Counted from the first letter of the stretch, positions 8,363 to 18,400 are shown. The stretch: DNA of 64,000 nt from an uncultured Burkholderiaceae bacterium (GCA_937871985.1 CALMPB010000342.1:36948-100947), one strand, 5' to 3'. A program made the numbers and translations. Notes: generated from the sequence alone by a model not told the origin.

Positions 8363-9610
8363 ATGCGCGACAGGCATGGCAGGTCTTTATTGCTTGCCCG
8401 GTATCTGAAGCAGTTCCGTTCGGTGCTGGCTGTCAGCAAGACCGGCAGCACGGCGCAGGCTACGCAGCTATTGCCGCTGTCCCAGTCCGCCATTGCACGG
8501 GCGATCCGGGAGCTGGAAAGCAGCCTGGGGGTGGCGCTGTTCGAACGCGCGGCGCGCGGCATGTTGACGACCGCCGAAGGGCGTTTGCTGGTGCATCGCG
8601 CCGAGCGGGCCATGGCGCAGCTTGCCCTGGCCGAAAGCGAGGCAGCCGCCGCCGTCGAACCGGGCATGCCGCCGGCCAGGCCTTCGGCGGGCCGTTTCGC
8701 GGGGGCTTGCGCCTACCGCCACCTGGAAACCTATATTGCGTTTTGCGAAACGGGTGGCGAAAGCTCGGCGGCCGGCCGGCTGGGCGTGAGCCAGCCGGCG
8801 GTCAATCAGGCGCTGCGCCAGATGGAGCACATGCTGGGCGTCAAGCTGTTCCAGCGATCCGTGCGCGGCATGCGCCTGACGGAAAGCGGCGAGGCGGTCT
8901 TGCGGCGCAGCAAATTGGCCCTGGCGGAATTTCGGCATGCCGAAGAAGACTTGATGGCGCTGCACGGCAGGATGACGGGCCGCATCGTCATCGGTTCGCT
9001 GCCGCTGTCGTCGGGGGTGTTGGTGCCGCGCGCGGTGGATCGGGTGCTGGCCCTGCACAAGGACTTGAACGTCACCATCGTCGATGGCACTTACGATGCG
9101 TTGATGCATCAATTGCGCCATGCCGACGTCGACATCATCGTCGGCGCCTTGCGCGCCAGGCAGCCCAATGCCGACGTGGTGCAGGAGCCTTTGTTCGAGG
9201 ACACGCTTTCGGTGGTCGTGCGGCAAAGCCATCCTCTCGTCGGGAAACGGCTTTCCGGCCTGCACGAGCTGGTGGGCGAATCCTGGATAGCGCCGCTGAG
9301 CGGCACGCCGGCCAGGGCGGCCTTCGAGCGCGCGTTCGCCGCCGACGGCGTCGTGCCCCCGCATGCGCCGCTGGAAGTCAACAGCGCCGTGGTGCTGCAG
9401 GCGCTGCTCATGGACAGCAATCGCCTGGCTTTGTTGTCCCGCCGCCAGATCGTCCGCGGGATTTCGGCCGGGCTGTTGCAGGTCCTGCCCGTCGACGTCA
9501 AGGAAACCAGCCGCCATATCGGGTTGACGATGCGCGCCGACAGCGACCTGGGCGCCAGCATGAAATCGTTCATTGCCGAATTGCGCGCCTTGTGCCGGAA
9601 CGACGGCTAA
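8363..9610 (+). CDS. LysR-family regulator with two tandem N-terminal HTH domains
   Basis: 415 residues, about 110 longer than a standard LysR protein. Residues about 12-80 form one winged HTH (SQSAIARAIRELESSLGVALFERAARGM). Residues about 118-185 form a second, complete LysR HTH (SQPAVNQALRQMEHMLGVKLFQRSVRGM). A single LysR effector-binding domain follows (GRIVIGSLPL through ALLSRRQIVRG). The start ATG has a strong AGGGGGA ribosome-binding site 6 bases upstream. It is divergent from nrtA across 361 bases, so control of nitrate genes is plausible, but it could also act on the aromatic operon that starts 156 bases downstream. The effector is unknown. Confidence 0.85.
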   Translation: MRDRHGRSLLLARYLKQFRSVLAVSKTGSTAQATQLLPLSQSAIARAIRELESSLGVALFERAARGMLTTAEGRLLVHRAERAMAQLALAESEAAAAVEPGMPPARPSAGRFAGACAYRHLETYIAFCETGGESSAAGRLGVSQPAVNQALRQMEHMLGVKLFQRSVRGMRLTESGEAVLRRSKLALAEFRHAEEDLMALHGRMTGRIVIGSLPLSSGVLVPRAVDRVLALHKDLNVTIVDGTYDALMHQLRHADVDIIVGALRARQPNADVVQEPLFEDTLSVVVRQSHPLVGKRLSGLHELVGESWIAPLSGTPARAAFERAFAADGVVPPHAPLEVNSAVVLQALLMDSNRLALLSRRQIVRGISAGLLQVLPVDVKETSRHIGLTMRADSDLGASMKSFIAELRALCRNDG

Positions 9611-9766
9611 ACGGCGGCCACGGGCCGTATCCTTCAGTCTTATAAGCAAAACGCATACCTTTTGTGCCGATTGGCATTGGTCGCGCGAGGGCGGCAATGC
9701 GATCATAATTGACAATTCGGCGCAAACTCGTGCGTTGAAAATATCAACAACATTTTGGAGACAGGC

Positions 9767-10966
9767 ATGCATTTACTGCGTAGCAAGTATCTGGGGATGG
9801 GAGCGGCGCTGTTCGCGGCGGCGAGTGTGGTGCTTGCGGCTCCCGCCAGGGCCGACGACATCAAGGTAGGGCTGCTGAGCCAGTATTCGGGCACCTATTC
9901 GTGGTGGGGCCAGGAATACGATCGCGGCACCGAGCTTTTCCTTGCGGATCACGGCGGCAAGATCGACGGCCACACCATTACCATCGTCAAGCGCGACGAA
10001 GGCGGCGCCAGCCCGCAGCGCGCTCGCCAACTGGCCCAGGAGCTGGTGGTGCGCGACAAAGTGCAATACCTGGTGGGCGGCACCTTCACGCCGACCGTCA
10101 TGGGCACGGCCGACATCGTCAACGAAACCAAGACGCCTTATGTGTTCGTGAATGGCGCCACGGCCAACATGACCGACAAATCGCCGTATTTCGTGCGCGT
10201 GGGCTATACCTCGTGGACGTACTGTGTGCCGCTTATCACCTGGGCGTACGAACACGGCGCGCACAAGGCGGTTACCGTCACGGCCGACTACGCGCCGGGC
10301 GCCGATATCGTCGACGCCTTCAACGACACGTTCAAGAAGCTGGGCGGCACCATGGTCGAGAACATCAAGGTTCCCCTGGGCACGACCGACTTCTCCACCT
10401 ACCTGCAGCGCATCCACGATTCGGGCGTCAAGCACGTATTCATGTTCATGCCGGTAGGCCCCATGTCGGCGGGCTTCATCAAGGCCTATGCGCAGCGCGG
10501 GCTGTCCAAGGAAGGCATCGCGCTGTACGCGGGCGCTGAAACCCAGGAATCCGACCTGCCGGCCATCGGCGACTCGGCACTGGGCATCGTTACCGCACTG
10601 CATTATTCACCCTACCTCGACACCAAGGTCAACAAGGACTTCGTGGCCAAGTACAAGGCCAAGTTCGGCAAAGACGCGCTGCCCAGCCTGGCCTCCATGG
10701 CGGCCTACGACGCCATGAGCGTCGTGGCTCACATGATAGAAGCCACCGGCGGCAAGAAAGACGGCGACAAGGCGGTTGCATCGGTCAAGGGTTTTGCATG
10801 GGAAAGCCCGCGCGGCCCCGTTTCCATCGATTCCTCGCGTGAAATCGTCCAGAACGTCTACATGCGCAAAGTCGAGAAAGTCGAAGGCGGCGCCTTGGGC
10901 AATGTGCCCTTCTATACCTACAAGGCCGTTTCCGAGCCTTGGCACGCGGCTCACAAAAGCAAGTAA
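9767..10966 (+). CDS. Branched-chain-type ABC transporter substrate-binding protein, copy 1
   Basis: Periplasmic LivK/AmiC-fold binding protein, 399 residues, with a Sec signal ending APARADD near residue 27. The mature region starts IKVGLLSQYSGTYSWWGQEYDRG, a form usual for aromatic-acid-binding members of this family. The ATG at 9767 has GGAG 6 bases upstream; a TTG 12 bases earlier is less likely. It is the first gene of the rightward operon feeding galBCD, so its ligand is probably an aromatic carboxylate or related side-chain compound (inference). A very similar second copy follows after 76 bases. Confidence 0.9.
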   Translation: MHLLRSKYLGMGAALFAAASVVLAAPARADDIKVGLLSQYSGTYSWWGQEYDRGTELFLADHGGKIDGHTITIVKRDEGGASPQRARQLAQELVVRDKVQYLVGGTFTPTVMGTADIVNETKTPYVFVNGATANMTDKSPYFVRVGYTSWTYCVPLITWAYEHGAHKAVTVTADYAPGADIVDAFNDTFKKLGGTMVENIKVPLGTTDFSTYLQRIHDSGVKHVFMFMPVGPMSAGFIKAYAQRGLSKEGIALYAGAETQESDLPAIGDSALGIVTALHYSPYLDTKVNKDFVAKYKAKFGKDALPSLASMAAYDAMSVVAHMIEATGGKKDGDKAVASVKGFAWESPRGPVSIDSSREIVQNVYMRKVEKVEGGALGNVPFYTYKAVSEPWHAAHKSK

Positions 10967-10975
10967 GCCGGCAAT

Positions 10976-11006
10976 GGGCGGCTGGCGCTCAGCGCGCCGG
11001 CCGCCC
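10976..11006 (+). terminator. Strong hairpin between the two binding-protein genes
   Basis: A GC-rich stem of about 13 pairs (GGGCGGCTGGCGC with GCGCCGGCCGCCC-type partner, one G:T pair) starts 10 bases after the stop of copy 1. No T-run follows, so it more likely stabilises or attenuates the message than ends it. Confidence 0.5.
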
Positions 11007-11042
11007 GACACATAAAACCAGAACATTTCAGGAGATTGCATA

Positions 11043-12242
11043 ATGCACTCAAGACTCATGGGCAGTCTTAAGCTCGGCGCCGCCGTGTTTGTTGCCGCGA
11101 ACATGCTGGGCCTGGCTCCGGCGCATGCCGACGAAATCAAGATCGGGCTGCTGAGCCAGTATTCGGGCACCTATTCGTGGTGGGGCCAGGAATACGATCG
11201 CGGCGTCGGCCTTTACCTTGACGAACACGGCGGCAAGATCGACGGCCATACCATTACCGTCGTCAAGCGCGACGAAGGCGGCTCCAGCCCCCAACGCGCT
11301 CGCCAACTGGCCCAGGAGCTGGTGGTGCGCGACAAAGTGCAGTACCTGATCGGCGGCGCGTTCACCCCGACCATCATGGGTACGGCCGACATCGTCAACG
11401 AAACCAAAACTCCGTACATCATGGGCAACAGCGGCACGTCCAGCGTGACCGACAAGTCGCCGTATTTCGTGCGCGCGGGCTTTACCCAATGGCAGCTGAA
11501 CATTCCCCTGACGCAATGGGCCTATGAGCAGGGCGCGCGCAAGGCGGTCATCGTGGCGGCCGATTTCGCGCCGGGCCACGACGCCATCGACGCCTATACG
11601 GCGGGCTTCACGAAAATGGGCGGCAATATCGTCGAGGCCATCAAGGTTCCCCTGGGCACGACCGACTTCTCCACCTACCTGCAGCGCGTCAGCGATTCGG
11701 GCGTCAAGCATGTATTCATGTTCATGCCGGTGGGCCCCATGTCGGCGGGCTTCATCAAGGCTTTCTATGCGCGTGGCCTGGCCAAACAGGGTGTTGCCCT
11801 GATGGCCACCAACGAGACTCAGGAATCCGATCTGCCCGCCATCGGCGATAGCGCCATCGGCATGGTCACCGCCCAGCATTATTCGCCTTATCTCGATAAT
11901 CCCGCCAACAAGGACTTCGTGGCCAAGTACAAGGCCAAGTACGGCGCCCTGCCCAGCCTGGCGTCGCTGGCGGTGTACGACGGCATGCACCTGATCGAAA
12001 AAATGATCAAGGCGACCGGCGGCAAGAAGGACGGCGACAAGGCCATGGCCGCGGTAAAGGGCTATTCGTGGGAAAGCCCGCGCGGGCCGGTAACCATCGA
12101 TCCCAAGACGCGCGAAATCACGCAGAACGTCTATATGCGCCGCATTGAAAAAGTCGATGGCGTATTGGGCAATGTGCCGTTCAAGACCTATACGGCGGTG
12201 GTCGAACCCTGGCATGTCCAGCATGCCGCTTCGGCCAAGTAG
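11043..12242 (+). CDS. Branched-chain-type ABC transporter substrate-binding protein, copy 2
   Basis: 399-residue paralogue of the preceding gene with the same layout: Sec signal ending APAHADE, then IKIGLLSQYSGTYSWWG. Long blocks are identical at the DNA level to copy 1, including 60 bases around the mature N-terminus, while the middle (residues about 120-150, TPYIMGNSGTSSV against TPYVFVNGATANM) diverges. That middle region lies in the ligand-cleft half of the fold, so the two copies may bind different but related ligands while sharing one LivHMGF membrane complex. AGGAG precedes the ATG. Confidence 0.9.
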   Translation: MHSRLMGSLKLGAAVFVAANMLGLAPAHADEIKIGLLSQYSGTYSWWGQEYDRGVGLYLDEHGGKIDGHTITVVKRDEGGSSPQRARQLAQELVVRDKVQYLIGGAFTPTIMGTADIVNETKTPYIMGNSGTSSVTDKSPYFVRAGFTQWQLNIPLTQWAYEQGARKAVIVAADFAPGHDAIDAYTAGFTKMGGNIVEAIKVPLGTTDFSTYLQRVSDSGVKHVFMFMPVGPMSAGFIKAFYARGLAKQGVALMATNETQESDLPAIGDSAIGMVTAQHYSPYLDNPANKDFVAKYKAKYGALPSLASLAVYDGMHLIEKMIKATGGKKDGDKAMAAVKGYSWESPRGPVTIDPKTREITQNVYMRRIEKVDGVLGNVPFKTYTAVVEPWHVQHAASAK

Positions 12243-12248
12243 GCTGTC

Positions 12249-12278
12249 CGGCATCCGGCCCGGGCCGGATGCCGTTTT
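12249..12278 (+). terminator. Rho-independent terminator/attenuator after binding-protein genes
   Basis: CGGCATCCGGCC pairs perfectly with GGCCGGATGCCG (12 bp, CG at the tip) and is followed by TTTT. It lies 7 bases after the stop of copy 2 and before livH, where partial termination would make binding proteins more abundant than permease. Confidence 0.75.
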
Positions 12279-12365
12279 CGTTCCCGAAATTTCGTATCTG
12301 GCCGCGTTCGTTTTCTAGCGGCTTTTTTGCCGGCGCGGCCACCATTTGCGAATCGAGTTTTCTCA

Positions 12366-13241
12366 ATGCCACATGTATTTTCCACGTTCCTGACGCTGCT
12401 GATCGACGGTGTGTCGTACGGAATGATGCTGTTCCTAATCTCCGTCGGGCTGACCATCACCATGGGGGTGATGCGAGTCGTCAACCTCATGCACTCGGCC
12501 TTTGCCATGGTCGGAGGCTTCATTACGCTGTGGCTGGCCAGCCATGTCGGCCTGAACTATTTCGCGGCGCTGGTTCTGGGTGTGGCGGCAACCATGCTGA
12601 TCAGCCTGGTCCTGGAGCGCACCTTGTACCAGTGGGTGTACAAAAGCAATGCGCTGGGGCAATTGCTGATGACCCTGGGCATGACCTTCGTGGTTACGGC
12701 CATCGTCAAGAACATCGCCGGCCCGCAGATCCAGAGCATCGTATTGCCGTCCATACTGACGGGGCAGATCACGATGGGCGCCATGAATATCTCGGTCTAT
12801 CGCCTGTTCGTGCTGGTGCTTAGCGTGGTGGTGGCCGGCGCGTTGTGGCTGTGCCTGGAGTACACCACTTTCGGCGCCCGCCTGCGCGCGGCGGTCGACA
12901 ATCCCCGCATGGCGCGCTGCGTGGGCATCAATGTGCCGGTCGTGTTCGCCGTCACGTTCGCCATCGGCTGCGGCCTGGCCGCCCTGGGCGGCGCCGTGGG
13001 CACCCAGATGCTGCCCCTGGAGCCCTATTACGGACTCAAATACCTGGTGCTGGTGCTTATCGTCGTAGCGGTGGGAGGCGTGGGCAGCCTGAAGGGCTCG
13101 CTGTATTCGGCCCTGCTGCTGGGCGTCATCGACACCATGGGCCGGTATTACATCCCGGCGCTGGGCGGCTTCATCATTTATCTTGCTGTGCTGGCCATTT
13201 TGCTGTTGCGGCCGCGGGGCCTTGTGTCCCGCGTCGGGTAG
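12366..13241 (+). CDS. livH: Branched-chain-type ABC transporter permease LivH
   Basis: Inner-membrane permease, 291 residues from the ATG at 12366 (MPHVFSTFL). It has eight or so hydrophobic segments and LivH signatures: GVSYGMMLFLISVGLTITMGVMRVVNL near the N-terminus, then GTQMLPLEPYYGLKYLVLVLIVVAVGGVGSLKGS near 225-260. The frame is open to 12327 but the extra 13 codons overlap the attenuator-distal leader and look non-coding. Together with livM, livG and livF it makes a complete importer for the two upstream binding proteins. Confidence 0.92.
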   Translation: MPHVFSTFLTLLIDGVSYGMMLFLISVGLTITMGVMRVVNLMHSAFAMVGGFITLWLASHVGLNYFAALVLGVAATMLISLVLERTLYQWVYKSNALGQLLMTLGMTFVVTAIVKNIAGPQIQSIVLPSILTGQITMGAMNISVYRLFVLVLSVVVAGALWLCLEYTTFGARLRAAVDNPRMARCVGINVPVVFAVTFAIGCGLAALGGAVGTQMLPLEPYYGLKYLVLVLIVVAVGGVGSLKGSLYSALLLGVIDTMGRYYIPALGGFIIYLAVLAILLLRPRGLVSRVG

Positions 13242-13274
13242 CCGCGGCAACAATTTCCGATTCGTGGAGAAATC

Positions 13275-14261
13275 ATGAATAAACTTTCCGACGCCGGCCT
13301 CGTCATCGCCTCGTTCAGGCGCCAAAGCTATACCTGGGTCGACGCGCTGCTGGCGCTTGCCGCCGTGCTGACCTTCTTTTTCGCCGAGGGCTATCTGGCG
13401 CTTGCCGCCGTAGTGGCCGTCATGGCCGTCTTCGCCTTGTCGCTGGATCTGGCTCAGGGTTACGGCGGGGTCGAGTCCCTGGGCCATGCGGCCTTTTTCG
13501 GGATGGGGGCCTACGCTGCATCCTTGTATGCGCTGCATGTATCCGCCGAGCCCATCAGCGGGCTGCTTGTGGCGGCGGTGGTGGCCGGCGTGGTGGGCCT
13601 GGTTTCGGGCTTTGCCGTTTTGCGCACCACCGGGCTGACCCAGCTCATGCTGACCCTGGCCGTGGCGACCCTGCTGCTGGAGCTGGCCAACGTGGCCAAG
13701 TCGGTCACCAACGGCGACGATGGCCTGGCGGGCTACGATATTTCGCCGATATTCGGGCTGTTCAAGTTCGACATCTACGGCCACACCGCCTTTGTCTACG
13801 CCTGTGTGGTTCTGGCGCTTATCTACGCCTTGCTCAAGAAGCTGGTCAATTCCTCCATCGGCCTGACCGCCCAGGGCATACGCGAGAATCCGGTGCGCAT
13901 GCGCATGCTGGGGGTCACGGTGGAGCGGCGCCTGTGGGTGCTGTACACGATATCGGCGGCAATCGCGGGCGTGGCCGGCGGCCTGTCGGCCCAGATCAAT
14001 CGCATCGTGGGCCTGGACTCGCTGTCGTTCACCTTGTCGGCCAATGTGGTGGTCATGCTGGCCCTGGGCGGCACGGGCCGTCTGTACGGCGCGTTCTTCG
14101 GCGCCATTATCTTCGTGGTGCTGTCCGATCGGGCCGCGGCGCTCGACCCCACCAACTGGCTGGCCGTGCTGGGCGTGGTCTTGATATTGATTGTGCGCTA
14201 TGCGCCCGACGGCGTGGCCGGATGGGTGGCCAGGCTAAGCAGGAAGGAGGGCGCAAAATGA
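13275..14261 (+). CDS. livM: Branched-chain-type ABC transporter permease LivM
   Basis: Second permease, 328 residues, with about ten membrane segments and LivM motifs: LAQGYGGVESLGHAAFFGMGAYAA near 58-80 and AIAGVAGGLSAQINRIVGLDS near 230-255. The ATG follows GTGGAGAA. Its TGA overlaps the livG ATG in ATGA. The C-terminus ends KEGAK. Confidence 0.92.
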   Translation: MNKLSDAGLVIASFRRQSYTWVDALLALAAVLTFFFAEGYLALAAVVAVMAVFALSLDLAQGYGGVESLGHAAFFGMGAYAASLYALHVSAEPISGLLVAAVVAGVVGLVSGFAVLRTTGLTQLMLTLAVATLLLELANVAKSVTNGDDGLAGYDISPIFGLFKFDIYGHTAFVYACVVLALIYALLKKLVNSSIGLTAQGIRENPVRMRMLGVTVERRLWVLYTISAAIAGVAGGLSAQINRIVGLDSLSFTLSANVVVMLALGGTGRLYGAFFGAIIFVVLSDRAAALDPTNWLAVLGVVLILIVRYAPDGVAGWVARLSRKEGAK

Positions 14262-15002
14262 CCATCGCACTGGAACTGCGCGGTTTAAGCAAGCAATTCG
14301 GCGAGCTGAAGGTGACGCGCGACGTCAACCTGCAGCTCGAGCCCGGAGCCAGGCACGCTCTCATCGGGCCCAACGGCGCGGGGAAAAGCACGTTGGTGCA
14401 CTTGATCACCGGCTTGCTCAAGCCCTCCAAGGGGCAGGTTCTTCTGTCGGGACGCGATGTCACCGGCATGCCCTCCGAGCGGCGCGTCAAGCTGGGCCTG
14501 GCGCGCACCTTTCAGATCAATTCCTTGTTCAACCAACTGACGGTGGGCGAGAACATCGGCCTGGCCCTGTCGGCCCGTGAAGGCATCGACAGCCGCCTGT
14601 TCACGGGGGTTACACAGTCCTCGGCGCTCATGGACGAGGCCGCCGAATTGCTGCGTTCGCTGGGCCTGCTGGAGCTGGCCGGCCGCAGCGTCGTTTCGCT
14701 GGCCTACGGGCAGCGCCGCCTGATCGAAATTGCGCTGGCATTGGCGCTGAAGCCCAGCGTCCTGCTGCTGGACGAGCCGGTGGCGGGCGTGCCTTCCACC
14801 GAGGGCCATCGTTTGTTCGACCTGCTGGAGCGTCTGCCCGAAGATGTCGCCACGCTGGTGATCGAGCACGACATGGATCTGGTGTTCCGCTTCGCGCGGC
14901 GCATCACCGTGCTGGTCGAGGGCGCCGTGCTGGTCGAAGGAAACGTGGACGAAGTGCGCAGCGACCCACGGGTGCGCGCGGTTTATCTAGGGGAGCGCAC
15001 AC

Positions 15003-15010
<8 letters not shown>
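14258..15010 (+). CDS. livG: Branched-chain-type ABC transporter ATPase LivG
   Basis: 250-residue ATPase. Walker A GPNGAGKST near residues 36-44, the LivG-type FQINSLFNQLTVGEN after the Q-loop region, signature SLAYGQRR near 147 and Walker B VLLLDEPVAGV. In the signature the usual LSYG is LAYG. The AGGAAGGAGG before the ATG at 14258 and the 4-base overlap with livM fix this start; the same frame is open much further upstream inside livM. Overlaps livF by 8 bases. Confidence 0.92.
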
Positions 15011-15713
<703 letters not shown>

Positions 15714-15844
15714 GGCTCCGGGGAGTGCGAGGCTTGCTATAAGCGAATCGCACGACATGAAAGGCAAAGTCACTGGCAGGCCCCCGGCCCTCTTTGGCAT
15801 ACTGGGTTCTGCCACCTCATTGTTCAAGCTTATACGGATACAAC

Positions 15845-16588
15845 ATGACTGAAACCATAAAAACACCCAAAGCGGGTCTTGTGATCAGCGCCCATTCGGC
15901 CGACTTCGTATGGCGGTCGGGCGGAGCCATTGCCACCCACGTTCGCCAGGGCTACCGCATGAAGGTCGTCTGCCTGTCTTTCGGCGAACGCGGCGAGTCG
16001 GCCAAGCTCTGGCGCAAGGGCAACATGACGGAAGCCAAGGTCAAAGAGGCGCGCCGCGAAGAGGCGCAAAAGGCCGCCGACATCCTGGGCGCCGAAATCG
16101 AATTCTTCGATTTGGGCGACTACCCCATGCGCGTCAACGACGAGGCGTTGATGCGTCTGGTCGACGTGTATCGCGATGTGCTGCCGGCATTCGTATTGAG
16201 TCACTCGGTCAAGGACCCCTACAACTTCGATCATCCCCTGGCCATGCACGTGGCGCAGGAAGCGCGCGTCATCGCCCAGGCCGAAGGCCACAATCCGGGC
16301 CAGAAGGTGGTGGGCGCTCCGCCGGTGTATGCGTTCGAGCCGCATCAAACGGAACAATGCGAATGGATTCCCAATACTTTCCTGGACATTACCGATGTCT
16401 GGGATCTGAAGCGCCAGGCCATCGAATGCATGGCTGGGCAAGAGCATTTGTGGGAGTACTACACGCGCGTTGCGCTGCAGCGCGGCGTGCAGGCCAAGCG
16501 CAATATCGGCATCACCGCCGCCCGCAACATTGAATATGCCGAAGGCTATATGCGCCTTACGCCTTCCGTCGTAGGAGAGCTGTCATGA
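15845..16588 (+). CDS. galB: 4-oxalomesaconate hydratase (PIG-L family)
   Basis: Zinc-dependent PIG-L-fold hydratase that adds water to 4-oxalomesaconate, giving 4-carboxy-4-hydroxy-2-oxoadipate. 247 residues. The zinc site motif is AHSAD near residue 15 (a variant of AHPDD seen in GalB), followed by [12 protein letters not shown]; the downstream ligand is probably the His in PYNFDHPLA. GalB differs from the Sphingobium hydratase LigJ, which is an amidohydrolase-superfamily protein. The call is strongly supported by galC and galD directly downstream, which carry the adjacent reactions. Its TGA overlaps the galC ATG (ATGA). Confidence 0.87.
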   Translation: MTETIKTPKAGLVISAHSADFVWRSGGAIATHVRQGYRMKVVCLSFGERGESAKLWRKGNMTEAKVKEARREEAQKAADILGAEIEFFDLGDYPMRVNDEALMRLVDVYRDVLPAFVLSHSVKDPYNFDHPLAMHVAQEARVIAQAEGHNPGQKVVGAPPVYAFEPHQTEQCEWIPNTFLDITDVWDLKRQAIECMAGQEHLWEYYTRVALQRGVQAKRNIGITAARNIEYAEGYMRLTPSVVGELS

Positions 16589-17280
16589 TCCGTGGAGTCG
16601 TCGTACGCAATGTGCCGCGCGCTAGCGCGGCCGACATCGAAATCCTGCAAAAGGCCGGCTCGGCCACCGTGCACGAAGCGCAAAGCCGCCTGGGCCTGCT
16701 GGCCCCGTATATGCGTCCCATCTGGAATGGCGCCGCGATTGCGGGCTCGGCCATCACCGTGCTGACCGCGCCTTCCGACAACTGGATGCTGCATGTGGCG
16801 GTCGAGCAATGCCGCGAGGGCGACGTCCTGGTGGTCGCGCCCACCTCCGAATGCCTGGACGGCTATTTCGGTGAACTGCTGGCAACGTCCCTGGCGGCGC
16901 GCGGCGTGCGCGGGCTGATCATCGACGCAGGCTGCCGCGACATCAAGGCCCTGAAGGAAATGGGCTTCCCCGTGTGGTCCAAGGCGGTTTCGGCCCAGGG
17001 CACGGTCAAGGAGACACTGGGCTCGGTGAACGTGCCGGTGGTGTGCGCCCAGCAGATCGTCCATGCGGGCGACGTTATCGTCGCCGACGACGACGGGGTG
17101 GTGGTGGTTCCGGTTGCCAATGTGGCCAAGGTGGCGGTTGCGTCGCAGGCCCGGCTCGACAAGGAAGCCGTGACCCGCAAGGTTCTGGCCGGCGGCACCC
17201 TTGGGCTCGACTACTACAAGATGCGCGAAAAGCTCGAGGCCAAGGGCTTGCGCTACGTCGATTCCCTGGAAGATATCTAA
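16585..17280 (+). CDS. galC: 4-carboxy-4-hydroxy-2-oxoadipate aldolase (RraA-like)
   Basis: Class II aldolase of the HMG/CHA family (LigK, ProA, GalC) that splits 4-carboxy-4-hydroxy-2-oxoadipate into pyruvate and oxaloacetate. 231 residues, the family's usual length. Metal and substrate motifs: [24 protein letters not shown] near 93-116 (the Arg-Asp pair), and [13 protein letters not shown] near 152. The RraA fold is shared with RNase E regulators, but those are about 160 residues and lack the longer N- and C-termini. Translationally coupled to galB. Confidence 0.92.
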   Translation: MIRGVVVRNVPRASAADIEILQKAGSATVHEAQSRLGLLAPYMRPIWNGAAIAGSAITVLTAPSDNWMLHVAVEQCREGDVLVVAPTSECLDGYFGELLATSLAARGVRGLIIDAGCRDIKALKEMGFPVWSKAVSAQGTVKETLGSVNVPVVCAQQIVHAGDVIVADDDGVVVVPVANVAKVAVASQARLDKEAVTRKVLAGGTLGLDYYKMREKLEAKGLRYVDSLEDI

Positions 17281-17296
17281 CGCACAAGAGGCTGTC

Positions 17297-18385
17297 ATGC
17301 AAATCCGGATTCCATGTGTGCAGATGCGCGGCGGCACATCCAAAGGCGCGTATTTCCTGGCTTCGGATCTGCCCGCCGATCCAGAGGTGCGCGACCGCGT
17401 GCTGCTGGCCGTGATGGGTTCGCCCGACGTCCGCCAGATCGACGGCATAGGCGGCGCCGATCCCCTGACCAGCAAAGTGGCCATTGTTTCCGCTTCGAGC
17501 CGGCCCGACGCCGACGTCGATTACCTGTTCGCCCAGGTGGTGGTGAACGAAGCGCGCGTCGACTACGGCCAGAATTGCGGCAATATGCTGGCCGGAGTCG
17601 GGTCTTATGCCATCGAGACCGGCATGATCGCCGCCACGGGCGACACGACGCGGGTGGCCATCCATATGGTCAACACCGGACAGATCGCCGTGGCCTCGGT
17701 GTCCACGCCCGGCGGCCATGTAGAGTATGACGGCAACCAGCGCATCGACGGCGTGCCCGGTACGGCCGCGGCTATTCCCCTGGAATTCCGCGATACGGCG
17801 GGTTCGAGCTGCGGCGCCTTGCTGCCCACCGGCAATGCCCAGGATGTTATCGATGGCGTTGCGGTAACCTGCATCGACAACGGCATGCCGCTGGTGCTGA
17901 TGCGGGCCCAGGATCTGGGACGCAGCGGCTACGAAACCCGCGCCGAGCTGGACGCCGACGACGAACTCAAGCAGCGGATCGAGGCGATTCGGCTCAAGGT
18001 TGGGCCCATGATGAACCTGGGCGACGTCGCCTCGCGCACTGTGCCCAAGATGTGCCTGATTTCGCCGCCTACACAGGGCGGCGCCATCAACACGCGCAGC
18101 TTCATTCCCCATCGCTGCCATGCTTCCATCGGCGTGCTCGGCGCGGTCAGCGTGGCGACGGCCGTGGCCGTGCCCGGTTCGGTGTGCGAAGGCGTGGCGG
18201 CCATGCCCGAAGGCGATGCGCCTACCCTCGGCATCGAGCATCCCACCGGCGAACTCAGCGTGCAGCTCAATCTGGATCGCAGCGGCGGTTCGGTGCAGGT
18301 GGGCAGCGCCGCATTGATACGCACGGCGCGGTGGCTGTTCGACGGCCATGTGCACGTGCCGCAGCGCGTCTGGCCGGGTAAATAA
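17297..18385 (+). CDS. galD: 4-oxalomesaconate tautomerase (PrpF family)
   Basis: Tautomerase that converts the keto form of 4-oxalomesaconate, the direct product of gallate dioxygenase, to the enol form used by GalB. 362 residues. PrpF-fold motifs: RMRGGTSKGAYF-type sequence at 10-22 (CVQMRGGTSKGAYF), GIGGADPLTSKVAI near 50, DYGQNCGNMLAGVG near 90 and PTQGGAINTRSFIPH near 258. PrpF itself acts on methylaconitate, but the galB-galC neighbours decide for GalD. The tautomerase is characteristic of gallate routes. The start has a GAGG about 9 bases upstream. Confidence 0.87.
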   Translation: MQIRIPCVQMRGGTSKGAYFLASDLPADPEVRDRVLLAVMGSPDVRQIDGIGGADPLTSKVAIVSASSRPDADVDYLFAQVVVNEARVDYGQNCGNMLAGVGSYAIETGMIAATGDTTRVAIHMVNTGQIAVASVSTPGGHVEYDGNQRIDGVPGTAAAIPLEFRDTAGSSCGALLPTGNAQDVIDGVAVTCIDNGMPLVLMRAQDLGRSGYETRAELDADDELKQRIEAIRLKVGPMMNLGDVASRTVPKMCLISPPTQGGAINTRSFIPHRCHASIGVLGAVSVATAVAVPGSVCEGVAAMPEGDAPTLGIEHPTGELSVQLNLDRSGGSVQVGSAALIRTARWLFDGHVHVPQRVWPGK

Positions 18386-18400
18386 CATAGCAAAGTAGAT

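Noticed and set aside
9661..9766. Sigma-70 promoter for the first binding-protein gene (TTGACA at 9709, CATAAT at 9704)
   Set aside because: The two boxes overlap or have wrong spacing, and no properly spaced partner was found, so no promoter is claimed.
12435..13784. Open frame on the minus strand across livH and livM
   Set aside because: His/Gln-rich shadow of two well-supported permease genes; no ribosome-binding site or family motif.
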